Origin: Portulaca oleracea
Lineage: Eukaryota > Streptophyta > Magnoliopsida > Caryophyllales > Portulacaceae
Length of the DNA stretch: 64,000 bases
Reading direction: 5' to 3'
Assembly: GCA_029582165.1 (NCBI GenBank)
Contig: CM055881.1
Span: 27,646,094 to 27,710,093, forward strand
Below are positions 47,007 to 58,854 of this stretch, piece by piece (positions within the stretch are counted from its first letter, which is position 1; every line of letters starts with the position of its first letter). The notes under the pieces are model-generated. The model was not told where the DNA came from and made no database searches. It was given only the letters and a program-made list of their open reading frames with translations. A program made the translations under genes and the position numbers.

Positions 47007-50000
47007 TGTAACACCCCAACCTTAACCACAAGATTAAAATCCTACTTAGAATCCCAAACCTGTGATTAGCGCAGCGGAACACCTTAGGTCGATGCATTAC
47101 CGCCGTCCCCAAAAGAGACAAGGCACAAACACTCCAAAACCAACCAAGAAACAACTTTTACAACCCTTGAAACATTAGATACATAACTTAGAAACTAAAA
47201 AAAATACTAATACAACTTCCGACTTGGTCGTCCTGCCGATTATAGAACCACGGGAACTACCTCACAACCTGCTACTCAATAGACTTGTCCTTGCCTTGGG
47301 AGCTCGAACCTCCTAAAAACAAAACATTAAAACATTGCCAAACGTGAGTGGGGAAACACTCAGTACGTAAACCTCCAACACGTAAAACCGTTCGAAAACG
47401 GTTTTAGTGCCGGCATTTAAATTCATTTTGAAAACAGGGAAAGGGAAAAGAAACTTTAACTTGAAATGACATGAACATATACATATACATGAGTAAATGT
47501 TGTAGAATAGAGAGAGATAGAAAATACGTGGAACCCTTATGATCGGTGCAAGCACCTCACACACACGCATGCCCAAATCGATCTAGATTTGGATTGGGTG
47601 ACTGCTGAGCAGTCGACACTGGCCAGGTCTAGGACACTCTGATCAGGAGCATCTAAAAGGCTAGCACTTCACGTAACTAGCTAGAACATAAAACATAGAA
47701 TACATAAAATGGGTCCACTTTTGAATACAATGATATCATAAAACATAAAACTTGATATGGTAGGAATATAATGAACCATGAACATGATTAGATATAAAAG
47801 TTGGATAATTCGCGTACCTTGGGATGATAAAGACCTTGGCAGTGCGTCTCGGCTTTGAGATGGCTTTGGTGACTTGTCAACTAGGATAAGAGTAATGGAA
47901 AATGAAGAACCGATTAAGGTTTTTAGTTAGTTTCAAAGGTTTAGAAACTTTGGTAAATATAAATGAAATAACTTAGGGAGCAAATTTCAGGTTGTATAAA
48001 AATAAAGATTATAACGTAACTTGAGTTAGGAAAATCGGAATGAAGTAAATGAGTACATCCTGGAATAGAGAAAATCATAATCTACAACTTTGACAAAAGA
48101 ACCAGAGGGTATATATGAGAGTGAGGGCTCCAAAATGTTCCCGGACAGAAACTGTGTTCGGATAATTAAGAACTCCGGGTCGAATTTATATGAAAATATT
48201 GACGTAGAAAGGTGAATTAAGATGATGGAACTTGAATCTTGGAAAGGTAGCTTAAATTGATGAAAAATGGGACTTAAAGATTGAAGGTTAGAATGGAAAT
48301 CGTGGACTTAAAGATGATGCGAAGACGTGATAATGAGATTAAAAATGAAGTGAGAATGATTCATGGGTATGTGTTTTCGAACGTGATTGAGAGGCAAGCT
48401 TAAGTTGGTACTTTAGAGGGCAAAAGACTTGAAACTACTTAGGGCTTGGAGGTTATAAAGCTAGATGAGAAATCTTAGCTAGATCAATAATAAAGGGCTT
48501 TTAAGCTAAAATCCATGAGGAGAAAACTTATAACTTCCTTAGTTTCATAAACCCTTGGAATGATGACCTTAGGATATACTTAGGCTTCCAAACCATACTT
48601 TTCAACCTTAAAATCATAATATAGGATTACAACATATAACCATAACTTATCAATGCTTAAAATCCTCTATTGATATTGGTTTAGGGCCCCAAAGATGGAA
48701 TTTAATAAGGAATAAACTGGGCAGAAACTTCAAGATGGACAGCCCTTCTTTCCGGGCTCATAACTCAAACTCGCGATATCGGATAATTACAAACCATACC
48801 TTTCTGGAAAGCTTGCAATGTGACCTAAAACTTTCATATTTACCACAAAAACTAGAAAGATCTTCAAAGGGACGAAAAACAGCCCTTAAGCTACTGACTT
48901 CCAGAAACGTATTCCGAAACGTGACGTTACAGTTTTGGCCATAACTCGGCCTATACAAGACGGAATTTAGAAATTCCAAAGCCTATGGTTAGCTAACACC
49001 TTGGGCTATCTTATGGAGTAAAAGTCTGGCCTAAACTCTAACTTTTGAGGCTCTGTAAATTTCCAGAAGTTGGACAGAAACTATTTTGCTTTTAAACTCA
49101 GCTCTAATGGTAATTTTGGCCCTTAATTGACAATAATTCTCAACTAAATCTCACTTTTGCTATACTCCATCATATTTCCAGAAATAAACCTTGAAAGTTA
49201 ACTCATCAAAGAGCTTAAATCTCACATGCATCCATAAATTCAACATGCAATTCATCCCCACATCATACTTTGATATTCTTTCACTAAAATCTCTTTAATT
49301 TACCCAAATTAAACATAATAACACTTTAATAACAATCTTAACATACATAATCAGCCTTTAATACTCAGAAACTTTTCAAGAATCTTACGTGCATCAAGAT
49401 TATAACACTATCCATCAAGAATTCAACAAGAAAACCTCAAGAACTCATCCAAATACACATGCATATACTCCAAACTCAAACCCTAACTTAACCAAAACAA
49501 TTATAACTTGGAATTTATGCTAAAAGAGAGTAAAATAGATAGAAATTACAAAAGAAACATATATAAAACATGAAATTCAGATTAGGGTTTGAAAGAATTG
49601 AAATTGGGGGTTTGAGAGATTACCCTTAAGGTTAAAAATTGATGAAAACACAAGAGAGAGGGGCGCGAGGATGACGGCGGCGAGAAGCTCCGGCGACCGG
49701 AAAACGCCGGTGGTGGTGGCTGGTGCCTCGGCCAGAACAGGGAGGAAGAGAGAGTAGAGAGAGATTGAGGGTGTTTGGGTGTTTGAATTAGAATGATAAA
49801 TGACCCTTCTAACTAAAACTACTACTATATACTCCCTCTAATTAACTAGCTTAGGACAACAATTTAGTAAAATAAACACTAGATAAAATAATAGGATGAT
49901 AAAATTTAGGTCAAATAAATAAGAATTGTAATTAGTAAGTTAAAATAGTGAGGTTTGTAGAGAATAAAATTTAGGAGTAATAAATTGGTAACAACTTGGT

Positions 50001-50399
50001 AAAATAAATTAGAACTTGGATTAAATAAAATAATATGAGTAAAATTACCACTTGAAATTATATAAAGGAAATGTGATTAAAAAAGATTAAAATTGAGATG
50101 CTAAAATACATAAAATGAGACATAAAATATTCAACTGATCCTCGGTAAATAAATTTATAACATAAATCGTATAACCTGAAATACTTTAACTCATTGAATG
50201 AATATGTAAAGTAGATTTTTAATCCGATAATTCGGCACCTTAGCCATCTCCTGCACGAGACTTGACACCGATAACAATAAATAAATAAGTAAATGAATAA
50301 ATAAATAAATAAAGGTAAACGCGAACAATTTATAACATAATTTAAATAATTACGGTAATTTGTATTTAATTAATCATGGTTTTGGGGCGGGTTGTTACA
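47007..50399 (-). repeat. Gyp-2 5' LTR (right copy)
   Basis: Direct repeat of 41449-44845. Plus ends are TGTAACACCCCAACC and GGGCGGGTTGTTACA. Hairpin at 47384-47405, terminal box at 47062-47106. Confidence 0.93.
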
Positions 50400-50705
50400 A
50401 ATCTCAATAAGAATAGACTGTAATTTATGATTCTTGTTCTTTCTCAAGTATTTCTAAGAGGTCGTTGCGCCCAACTGTTCAAGTCTCTGCTGGTTTAAGT
50501 GAGTGTGTGTAAGTGTTCAACTGTTCAGGTACGTATATTGTCTATAACTTTTAAGGTTTAACTTTCCGTTCTATTTATGTTATGTATAGGGTATGTCTAC
50601 TTTGAGATTTATCTCATTTATACTAATTTTATGTATCATGTTCAAGTGTAAGCAAGTTTTCATGTGGTTTTATGTACCAAAGTATGGTCTATTAAGTAAG
50701 ATATC

Positions 50706-51315
50706 TGTTAGGAAAGTGTCCTAAAATCACCCAGTCTCTTAATCCCACAATTATTTGTTTCCTAATTGTATTAGGATATTATTTAGGTTTCCTTATTATG
50801 TTAGGTTTCCTAATTGTATTAGATTCTAAATCTAATTGGAGTGGGAGTCAAGGTAGGTTTATAGGGAGTTTTCCCTATAAATAGTGGGTCTAGTTCGCCT
50901 TGTTTGGTGCGGCCAAGTTTGGTGCCCATTGTGGCCAAGTTTGGGGCACCTCCTATGGGAGGAGGTGTATTCAGATATTCTGAAATTTCGTATTCCAATG
51001 GTGAGAGAGGTTTTGTTGAGAGTTTTGTTGACTAAGAGCATGTGGCTCTTTCGGGTGGATCTCTTTCGGTGTTTGAGATCTTTGTAATACTCTCTTTGTT
51101 GGATCTCGGGAGGAGATCGTTCGTTGTACTCTCTACCAATAGTGGATTTGTTTGTGCTTGGGCCGCCCGTGGTTTTTTCCCGATTTGGGTTTCCACGTAA
51201 AAATCTTTGTGTCCCCTTTATCTTGCACGCATTTATTTTATCTCGATATCCAGTAGTCATCTTCTTATTTTCGCTTCCGCTGATCAATTCTGCTCTTATA
51301 ATTAAAATCCTAACA
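50706..51315 (+). mobile_element. Copia solo LTR (610 bp) in the Tekay-like LTR
   Basis: Starts TGTTAGGAAAGTG and ends AAAATCCTAACA, with TGTTAGGA/TCCTAACA inverted ends. The 5-bp TSD ATATC is perfect (50701-50705, 51316-51320). It has a TATAAATAG box (about 50876-50884) and the usual copia ending with CCACGTAAAAATCTTTGTG. The start and CCTAATTGTATTAG blocks resemble LTRs 2 and 3 of the TRIM-like series. Frames at 50859-51372 are not genes. Confidence 0.92.
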
Positions 51316-51547
51316 ATATCTTACCCAAAGTATTTTTGCTACACATCCTTTATGATAGATATTTTATGTTAAATAAGTGCTTTTGTTACTAAAGGCTTTT
51401 CATGAGTTAAGTTCTAAGTGGGGCAAGTTAATCCAAGAGCATGTTTTGAATAGGTTAGTTTTGGAATAGTCATATTGGAATTAAGCTAAACCAAGATTAA
51501 AACAAAGTGAGATTTTCATGTTTTCCCATCTAATTAAAGGCCCCGCC

Positions 51548-51676
51548 CATGTTACCGTGCCTCGTGTACACCATGTTATCGTGCCTTATGCATGCCATGT
51601 TGTCGTGCCTTCGTGTACACCATGATACCGTGCCACAGTGCACACCATGTTATTCGTGTCATAAGTGCACCCCATG
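51548..51676 (+). repeat. Five-copy minisatellite of about 25 bp in the Tekay-like LTR
   Basis: Tandem units of the type CATGTTACCGTGCCTCGTGTACAC..., repeated five times with small changes (starts near 51549, 51574, 51598, 51623 and 51648). Confidence 0.8.
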
Positions 51677-52246
51677 AAAACCTTGCCAGGACATGATATC
51701 ATACGGATCTCCTGATCCATCCGGGTATGCGCATACAGAGGTTTAGCCGATGATCGCAAGTAGGGAACCTTCAAGATAATAATACGACAACCAAGTTTTA
51801 AGTAGTTATGTTATTTAAGTTATTTGACTTAAAAGTATAAGAATTATAGATTAGGTATGTCAAGGACTATAAGGCATGTTTTACGAGAAACCAAAGTCAA
51901 GTTTTATGTATAAGTTAAGTGTGATTTATGTCAAGTTTTACATACGAGTCATTAAAGAGATTTTAGGAAATTCGGCGAAGGGAAAAGAAATGGCACCAAC
52001 CGGACGAACCCCTAGGCAAACTTAAGAACAGGTGAACTGGGAGTTGCTCACTTGCAGGCTTGGAAGCCGTACTTTAATTTATGTATAATGACGAGTTTTT
52101 AATTCGTGTTAAAGAGTTGGTTTAAAGTGTTTGGTTTTGTGATAGTTGATATTATGGGTTGTTTGTGTGGTTAGTTTGATATAATCATGTGTTTGGGTTG
52201 CTGTAGCTATGTGAGTTTGGGCTGTGTTTAGCCTTGTCCACTTCCG

Positions 52247-52290
52247 TGGACGGCGGTAATACCTTAGGTGATAATCCACTACGCTAATCA
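52247..52290 (+). promoter_or_regulatory. Conserved LTR terminal box (GACGGCGGTAAT ... CGCTAATCA)
   Basis: This box near the LTR end is shared, in the same relative place and orientation, with both LTRs of Gyp-1 and Gyp-2, although most of the surrounding sequence has diverged. A role in RNA 3' end formation or strand transfer is inference only. Confidence 0.55.
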
Positions 52291-52346
52291 TTGGGTTAAA
52301 TAGATCATTAGTTTAATCTAGTGGTTAACAACCTGGGGGTGTTACA

Positions 52347-53713
52347 GCCAGCCTGATATAATTTTTAGTTAGTTGAGGCGATTTTCATTGGTTAACCATA
52401 GTTAATTGGTAACTGAACCGAAAAAATAGTTAATCGATGTTCGGTTGCCTGTTTATCTGGTTACGATGTGTCTAAATCTTACGGGTTAATCGATATCCAG
52501 TTACTGAAAAAACAATGGTCGTGCATTGCCATAAGTTAAAGGTTTTATAGGCTAAATTTCGCTAGGGTGTATCTAAATCTTATGGCCACAATCACACGGT
52601 TTGAAAATAGGTTCCTAAAAATTCAGTTAATAAATCCTTAATGACGGTTAGGAACCATGAGGAGGTTGTGGAGCCTTAGGTTTCTATTGACCAAGAGGTT
52701 AATTGGCAATAGGCTCGTCAATCTTGGAGGTAGGGAATATTGTTAAAGACTCTCTTGAGGTTGTAGATGATACCCGTTAGATGTTGGATGCCAATGCTAG
52801 TTTTCCAATTGGTAAAAACGAGTTCGAGGACCCTAAGAAAACTATTTCAAATCCAATTGTAGCTCGTTTGAGCCAACTTAGGTTCTTTAGAGATTTTTGG
52901 ACATCTCATGCAAATGATACTCCCTTCTCAGGAGTAGAACAAGAGGTGCATCCCATGTTGAACTATCAAGAGTGAAACTTTTTCAATTAATTTAGGTCTT
53001 GATCTTCCCTTGGCTTTAAGGATTCTATCGACAAGGATGCTATAACCCAAACTAGACAAGGGAGAAAACAGAAAGCAATGTTGAATCTAAATGGTGTTTA
53101 CTTAAACATGCAATACGTAGGATAAAACCATCTAGGAAAGTGACCCCAATAGTTGTCAAGTTGTTCCAATCTACTCAGGGGCAGGGTCAGGACATATTTT
53201 TTGGGTGAGCCATTTTTATATAAGAAAAATAAGGAAAGGAGGGAAGAGAAGTAGATTTGGAAAAATAATTGGGCAAAACCCAAAAACAATGTTAGGAAAA
53301 TGTATTTAACCCTTGACATCTTGCTTAAATAAATAAGCTATAACCAATACTCTACAAATATTTGACTAGATCTTAATGTAAATAGTATGATTTTGTCTAT
53401 CAAGGCGAGGGCCATGTCCTTAGCTACCCCCCCCCCCCCCACCCCCAAGGCTACGCCCCTGAATCTACTATAAGTTAATGTGTAATGGCAATTCTAATGA
53501 GAGTTAGCATGATAATCTTGATAAGGAAGTGGGTAGAACCGTGGAGATGAGCAACACTATGAGGATGAAAATTGTCAGTGCTTATAAGAGAGTGATGTAA
53601 GTACTTTAGAAAGAAAAAAGTGTAAAAAGAAAGGAAGCTGAAATAGTGAGCAATCTTTAAGAGTGTTGTTGGATAATGCGAGTACATAAATAGCTGATAT
53701 TGTGAGAGATGCT
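52347..53713. other. Intergenic DNA, no supported gene
   Basis: AACCGAA / GGTTAACC motifs lie at about 52389-52450, and a C-rich homopolymer at about 53429-53450. A 64-codon frame at 52781-52975 follows a stop-riddled stretch and may be an old coding fragment, but I cannot identify it. Confidence 0.45.
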
Positions 53714-53716
53714 TTA

Positions 53717-54409
53717 GGCCAACTTTAACCGTGATCCATATTGGATCGCTCGCTGACGTGGCGAGCGATCTTTGTGTGATCCACCCACTTTAATGGTGAT
53801 CCAAAGGAGATTGGATCATGTTGAAAAAAAATTGGGTGAGATGGATCGGTAAACCGAGCAAGCAAAGAATGGATTGCTCAATTTATTTTTCCTTTTTTTA
53901 TTTTCCATGTCATTAATTATTTACCATTTCCCTTTTTTTCTTCTAATTTTGCCATTATTTCTTTCCAACTCCCAACTTCCCATGCCCAATTAATATTTTC
54001 CATGTCAGTAATATTTTTTTCTCTAGTTGCAATGTTTATTGTCAACTTGAGATATATTATATTTTTTTGTTAATTTGTAATAATTTTTTAGTTACAATAC
54101 TCAATTATTCTACTATTATTTTTAATATATCATTTTGTTGTAGTATATTTTTTGTTTTCATTTGTCATATTTTTTGTTTTCCGTTGCCATATTCTTTTCT
54201 AAAATAAATAACATAAATAAATACTCCACAAATACTAAAATAATTAAAAGTGGGGACCACAATATAATTTTTAAATAAAATATTGCTAAGTGATCTTTAC
54301 AATTAGATTGCCTTTATTTGGAGTTGGATCACTACTAATGATTACACCACTTTAAAAGGGTGGACCCCCACCAATCCAACCCAAGCATGGATCACCATTG
54401 CGGATGACC
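53717..54409. mobile_element. PIF/Harbinger (Tourist-like) MITE, 693 bp
   Basis: Left terminus GGCCAACTTTAACCGTGATC, right terminus inverted GGTCATCCGCAATGGTGATC. The TSD TTA lies at 53714-53716 and 54410-54412. Repeated GGATC(A/G)/TGATCC motifs lie near both ends. No transposase; the inside is AT-rich. Confidence 0.8.
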
Positions 54410-54412
54410 TTA

Positions 54413-55191
54413 TAGATTCTAATTAAAACGATTTAGTATCGCTCTTTGATCCTATTGAGACTGTACAGTAATAGGTCAGTTGTTTAAATTTTTGTTATTT
54501 AACTATTGTATTATACATAACTTTACATTTGTTGTGAAATGAATTTTTCAGCATGCTTTAGGCTTTAAAATATTTTTAAGAAAAAGTTCCATAAGAATCC
54601 AAATGGTTTCATTTCTATCCACCATGAGAGAATAGATTATCACATTTACCATAATCCAAGGACCTAAACTACCCATTTTTTATATTTAAATTTGAAAGTT
54701 TCCCTTATAGTGAATTAGTTGGAAATGGTGATTAATATTTATACAGAAAGTGCATAGAGATTAGAGAATAAGCTTAGTTTATTCTAATGGGCTAACTTCA
54801 ACTAAAAAGAATAAACGAAAATAAAAAAATAAAAAGTTGTCATCAAATGCATAAGATCTCATTGACAAACACATTTTCTAGCTTTGAAAGGAACAAGTGA
54901 AGCCCTTAGGACAAACACCCGAGTGACACTTTTCTCTCACCTCCCTCCCCCTCACCCTATTCTTCCCTTGTACGAGTAAACAAAGCATCAGAAACCTTGA
55001 ACTCTTCACTATCTATACGAATTCCCAAGCTCCTTCCTTTTTCAAGTCTCTCTCTTCTCTCTCTAAATTACCATTGACAGCTTCATTACAAGCAATCAGA
55101 AGCTGGATTTTGCTGTTAAGAGACAAGCTTTTTTGGGGTTAGAAGCTTCTGTGGTTTGGTCTTTCTTGGTTGGTAAATTTGAGCAGCTCCA
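54413..55191 (+). promoter_or_regulatory. Upstream region and 5' UTR of the membrane-protein gene
   Basis: Pyrimidine-rich stretches (CTCCCTCCCCCTCACCC at about 54940; TCTCTCTCTTCTCTCTCT at about 55047-55064) lie 130-250 bp before the ATG, as is common in plant core promoters and 5' UTRs. I see no convincing TATA box, so the transcription start is not fixed. The part before about 54900 is AT-rich with no other feature. Confidence 0.5.
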
Positions 55192-58100
55192 ATGGCGGAA
55201 AAGGGGAGTTGGGCATGGCAGCCAAGTGGGTCTCCTCCGTTAAATGTTGAAAGATCAGAAGAAAATTGGAGGCAATTTGATAGTTCTGTAAATGCAGTAT
55301 CTTTTGGGTTTGTTGCTACTGCCATCCTGATCTCAATGTTCCTTGTGATGGCCATTTTTGAAAGGTTTCTCCGGCCAAACTCGCCGGACATGTCGCCGGA
55401 ACGCCGGCGAGACATTGAATCTCAAGTGGGTTTTCATTCAAAGCTCGGTTACCCTTCTCCAAAGGTGAGTTTTTTTTCAGACTATTTTTTGGTTAGTTTA
55501 TGCCTGTTTGATGTTTGTCCTCAATGAGTTTGTGTTTGGAGATTTGGGAAATTTGGTTAGCTCTGTAATGTGTCAAAGTATTTCTTTCGTTTTCTCTCTT
55601 TTAGGATTCCTTTTGTTTCTTCTCGGAAATTAAGCTGCACCCTTTTTTGCTCGTTTGCAATTTGTCTCTACTGTTTCTGGAGTTCTGTTAATTTTCCCTT
55701 TGCTATGTGTGAATTGATAGGAGTACTTTTCTGGGTTTTGGGAAAGTTGTTTCAGTTCAGTACATGATACTAAACTACAAATTAACATAATCAAGTGTAG
55801 GAGATTAGAAATTTCTCTAAAGAATGGCAGCAACATTGTACATTTGTGCACTTGCTTGCTAATCTTTAACCTCTCTCACACTGGGAGGTTTTGCATTTGT
55901 GCTTTTGCTAATCTTTTAGCCTCTTTTTATTAGGATTTTCTTCAGTATTCTACTACATAAGTCTTACTAACATTAATGAGGGAAAGAATTTACCTGACCC
56001 CACAAAAAAGGAAAAAAAAAAACAAGAGTACTTAGGGAAATTGTCATTTTTAAGGAAAATAAGTGGCCAAGAGGTCAATTATGTTTGTGAAAAACACAGT
56101 AGGTTGCCTCTCTAATTGTTCATCATGCTGGATAAACTTTTGCATAAACTAACAACATCTTGCATGCTGATTTTGCCCTTCTTTTCTGTTACCACCTCTC
56201 TGATTTCAGCTTCACTGTTGATATTATCTTTTTATTTGTAGTATAATAATATAGGTTACCTTTTCATTTGCATAATTCACATGGGTGTGACTTGGTAGTA
56301 CTGGACCTATCTGGACTGATGATTGCTTTCTACCCAACAGAAAAAAAGGGTGAAAGAGAAAAGAAAAGAAAAAGAAACAAAAGGTGATGAGTGATGATTC
56401 AAATTTTGAGGACATTATTGCCCCATGGTCCCATCAAATATTGTAATAAAGAACACTTTGTACCATAACAATTTGGTTTGCCAGAATCCCTAAGTCCCAG
56501 GTACAAGGCTGTAAATGAAGCAAGTAGTCACTCACAAGTCACAAGAGTGCAACATACTATGACATGTTGTTTGTTGTTAGCCAATGCTGCATGAATGGAT
56601 GGAGCCTTGCATTTATGAACTCTGAAAAGCTTATGTCACTCATTTTTATTTTGTCAAAATCCCCCACATGTGGTGACATGAATTCTGTTTTGTATTTTCT
56701 TCATGTTGATTGAGTAAAAGCAATGGCTCAACAACCTAATTGTCTGCTGAATGTTGAGATAGTGAGGAGCCCAATGGGCCATTAGTTGGTTACTACTCAT
56801 TTGATTTCCACTTAGGGTTGAACCCTACCAAAATGGCAGAGCTCTATATATGCCATGCCATGGCCCATCAGCTACCAATTGTAGCATATGATATCATGTC
56901 CCACATGTGTGACTTGTGTACTACTACTGCTAATTGTTTTCTCATTTACTCAAACACCTTCCTTCATGGCAAAGCCAACCTTTTTTTTTTGTGTGTCTTG
57001 TTTTAGGGTGTATTTATTTGTTGCTTAAATTGGAATTTGGATAGAAACACTGGAGTTAATCATTGATTTGAATCTGTGATTAAGATCTGGGTGTCTTGTC
57101 AGCCTCATTTTTGTTATCAACTTAGACTACCTGCCTTTCGGTGTGCCATTATGATGAGGGTGTTGGACCAGACTTGGAGTCTATTCTTGTTTAATTGCAT
57201 AATTAGCATAGCTTGTATAATTGTTTACCTAGTATCCCCTGCACCCATAATAAAAAAAGTAAAAGAAGAGTCTTGGTAGCCTGTCTGTTACTTTTGGATA
57301 TAATAGAGTAGTAGTTTCCAATATTTAATTTTTATTGGATCATACTAGAACTTAAACGAGCTAACAACTATGATGTTAAATACTTTCTAGTTAGTGAAGG
57401 GGGTAACTTGCATGCTTTTTACCCCTTTAACCCTGGGGAATATGCATGAAAAGTCTTGTGTGAAATTATGTGTTCTTCCTTTTTGACCCCTAAAAGGAGG
57501 AAAAAGAAAAAAAAAGCTTGAATAGTTCTCATTTTCATGCACTCAGTGCCCATGGAATATATTGGTTAATTATACTGGCAGGAATTGGCTTATTATTAAC
57601 ATAATGCCTTCAACATGCATACATAAAGTGTTGTCCCTCAAACTTCCACATGAATTTGTAGTCAAGGTAATGCTGTCAAATCCCCAGAAGATAAGTTCAG
57701 TTTAGAATAAGTTTTACAAAAAGGTTTCATATATAAGTTCCTGAAAGTAATTTAATAATAAGTTGGTTGAATATAAGTTCACATAGGTTATTTCAGAATA
57801 AGTTTGGTCAGAATAAGTTGAAAAATTGGGCTACTTGAGTATCGGTTAAATGCAAGTTTCCTCAAATGTGGCCTTGGTTGGTAAATTGACAACCGTTAAT
57901 TGTTTTCCAAATCTACTTTTATGCATGATATCATGTACACGGCTCCAAGAGTTTGTGATGTAGTGTGTGTTATATGTTCCTTCATTTGGGTCAGCTAGTT
58001 TAGCAGTTTGAAGTCTCTAGGATTTATAGTATGTTAGTGTTAGAATACCACTTACATCAATATGTGTGGCTTGCTTAATCAAGTTCTTCCTTATGTCACA

Positions 58101-58329
58101 ATGGATTAGCTTTGTAAGTAAGGAGTGTCACTAATTTTCTTCTAATTATGTTCAGATGAATGTGTACTCCAAAGAAGTGTCAGTGCTGATGCCAGGAGAA
58201 GAAGTCCCGACCTTCATTGCTCAACCAGTCCCTCTGCCATGCCCTCCGGACCGCATCCAGTGGCCACCTCCTAATCTGACACCACACTCAAACATGACTC
58301 AAACTGACAGCAGAAGTATGAACTTGTAG
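55192..58329 (+). CDS. Small single-pass membrane protein of a conserved plant family (two exons)
   Basis: Exon 1 is 55192-55464 (91 codons) and exon 2 is 58156-58329 (57 codons plus TAG), giving a 148-residue protein. The intron has GT-AG ends (AAG|GTGAGT, TTCAG|ATG) and phase 0. The N-terminus is MAEKGSWAWQPSGSPPLNVE followed by RSEENWRQFDSSVNAVSFGF. A single hydrophobic segment spans about residues 36-57 (VATAILISMFLVMAIF), then ERFLRP and a basic, Pro/Ser-rich tail with PTFIAQPVPLPCPPDRIQWP. I recognise this as an uncharacterised plant family with a strongly conserved N-terminal half; I do not know a biochemical function and assign no symbol. It has no signal peptide, so a signal-anchor type topology is likely. 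ATG choice: first in-frame Met, GCG as second codon, pyrimidine-rich 5' UTR upstream. It is the only clearly intact protein gene here. Confidence 0.9.
55465..58155 (+). other. Intron of the membrane-protein gene (2.69 kb)
   Basis: The donor is GTGAGT and the acceptor ATGTTCAG, with a T-rich stretch before it. T-rich overall. I see no bounded transposon in it; small frames inside (for example 55570-55767 and 56818-57006) lack any domain. Alternative splicing cannot be judged from sequence. Confidence 0.8.
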
Positions 58330-58852
58330 TAATAATAAGAGGTTCAACCTAAACATCCGCCACGGTAACCTTGTGTGAAAACCCCTTTCAGGCTCAAATC
58401 CGGAGATCCTCGTCTCCTTTGTAGTTGTTTACATCTTGTACATATGTCATCTAGCTATTCAGAAAACTCGACTCGGGTTTTCTTGCATTGGATTTGTAGG
58501 GTTAGGTCTAATTATGCATTGGATTGAAGTACCCGGGGTGTAAAAAGATTTGAAAAATGTAAGGAAGCTTCCTAGGTGGTACAGGCTGAAAGTTGGAATT
58601 CAGGTTATATGAGGATCCAATACCACGTTTTAAATCTTTCTGCTGTTCCTTTGCTCCTTCCAAGTAAATTTTGACAGTGTTTGTACCTTGTCTGGAAGGG
58701 CAACAGACAACAGAGTAAATGTGAGAGATGCAGCTTTCACCTGGCTTTGATTGCTTCATCCTTCAGCCTGACACTAGATTTAATGCTGATACTATTCAGA
58801 TGCTCCAAAGAATACAGTACCATGCTCTGATTTTGACCTCCACCAGTTGATA
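58330..58852 (+). other. Probable 3' UTR and downstream sequence of the membrane-protein gene
   Basis: Begins TAATAATAAGAGG right after the stop. No single clear polyadenylation signal; A/T-rich near-upstream elements such as TTGTACATATG occur at about 58435-58447. A minus frame at 58508-58759 lacks recognisable features. Confidence 0.45.
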
Positions 58853-58854
58853 TA

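Larger units (their letters stand above)
41449..50399 (-). mobile_element. Gyp-2: internally deleted gypsy chromovirus, 8.95 kb
   Basis: Two 3.4 kb LTRs flank only 2.16 kb of internal DNA. TSD AATCT is perfect (41444-41448, 50400-50404). PBS, leader, an RT start, an integrase C-terminus with chromodomain, and the PPT remain on the minus strand; gag, protease, most of RT, RNase H and the integrase core are gone. It is related to Gyp-1 in LTR and leader. The two LTRs differ by an estimated 1-2 percent by eye, so insertion is fairly recent. Confidence 0.93.
39511..52346 (+). mobile_element. Tekay-like gypsy solo LTR, split by Gyp-2 and a copia solo LTR
   Basis: Starts TGTAATAACCCAAC and ends GGGGGTGTTACA. 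Flanks GTCAG and GCCAG are a 4-of-5 target duplication. Net length without the inserts is about 3.27 kb, close to the LTRs of Gyp-1 and Gyp-2. Its end carries the same box as those LTRs (52247-52290, GACGGCGGTAAT ... ACGCTAATCA). TATAAAT at 39984 gives the plus orientation. No internal region exists, so it is a solo LTR. An open frame at 40019-40258 is LTR leader sequence. Confidence 0.82.
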
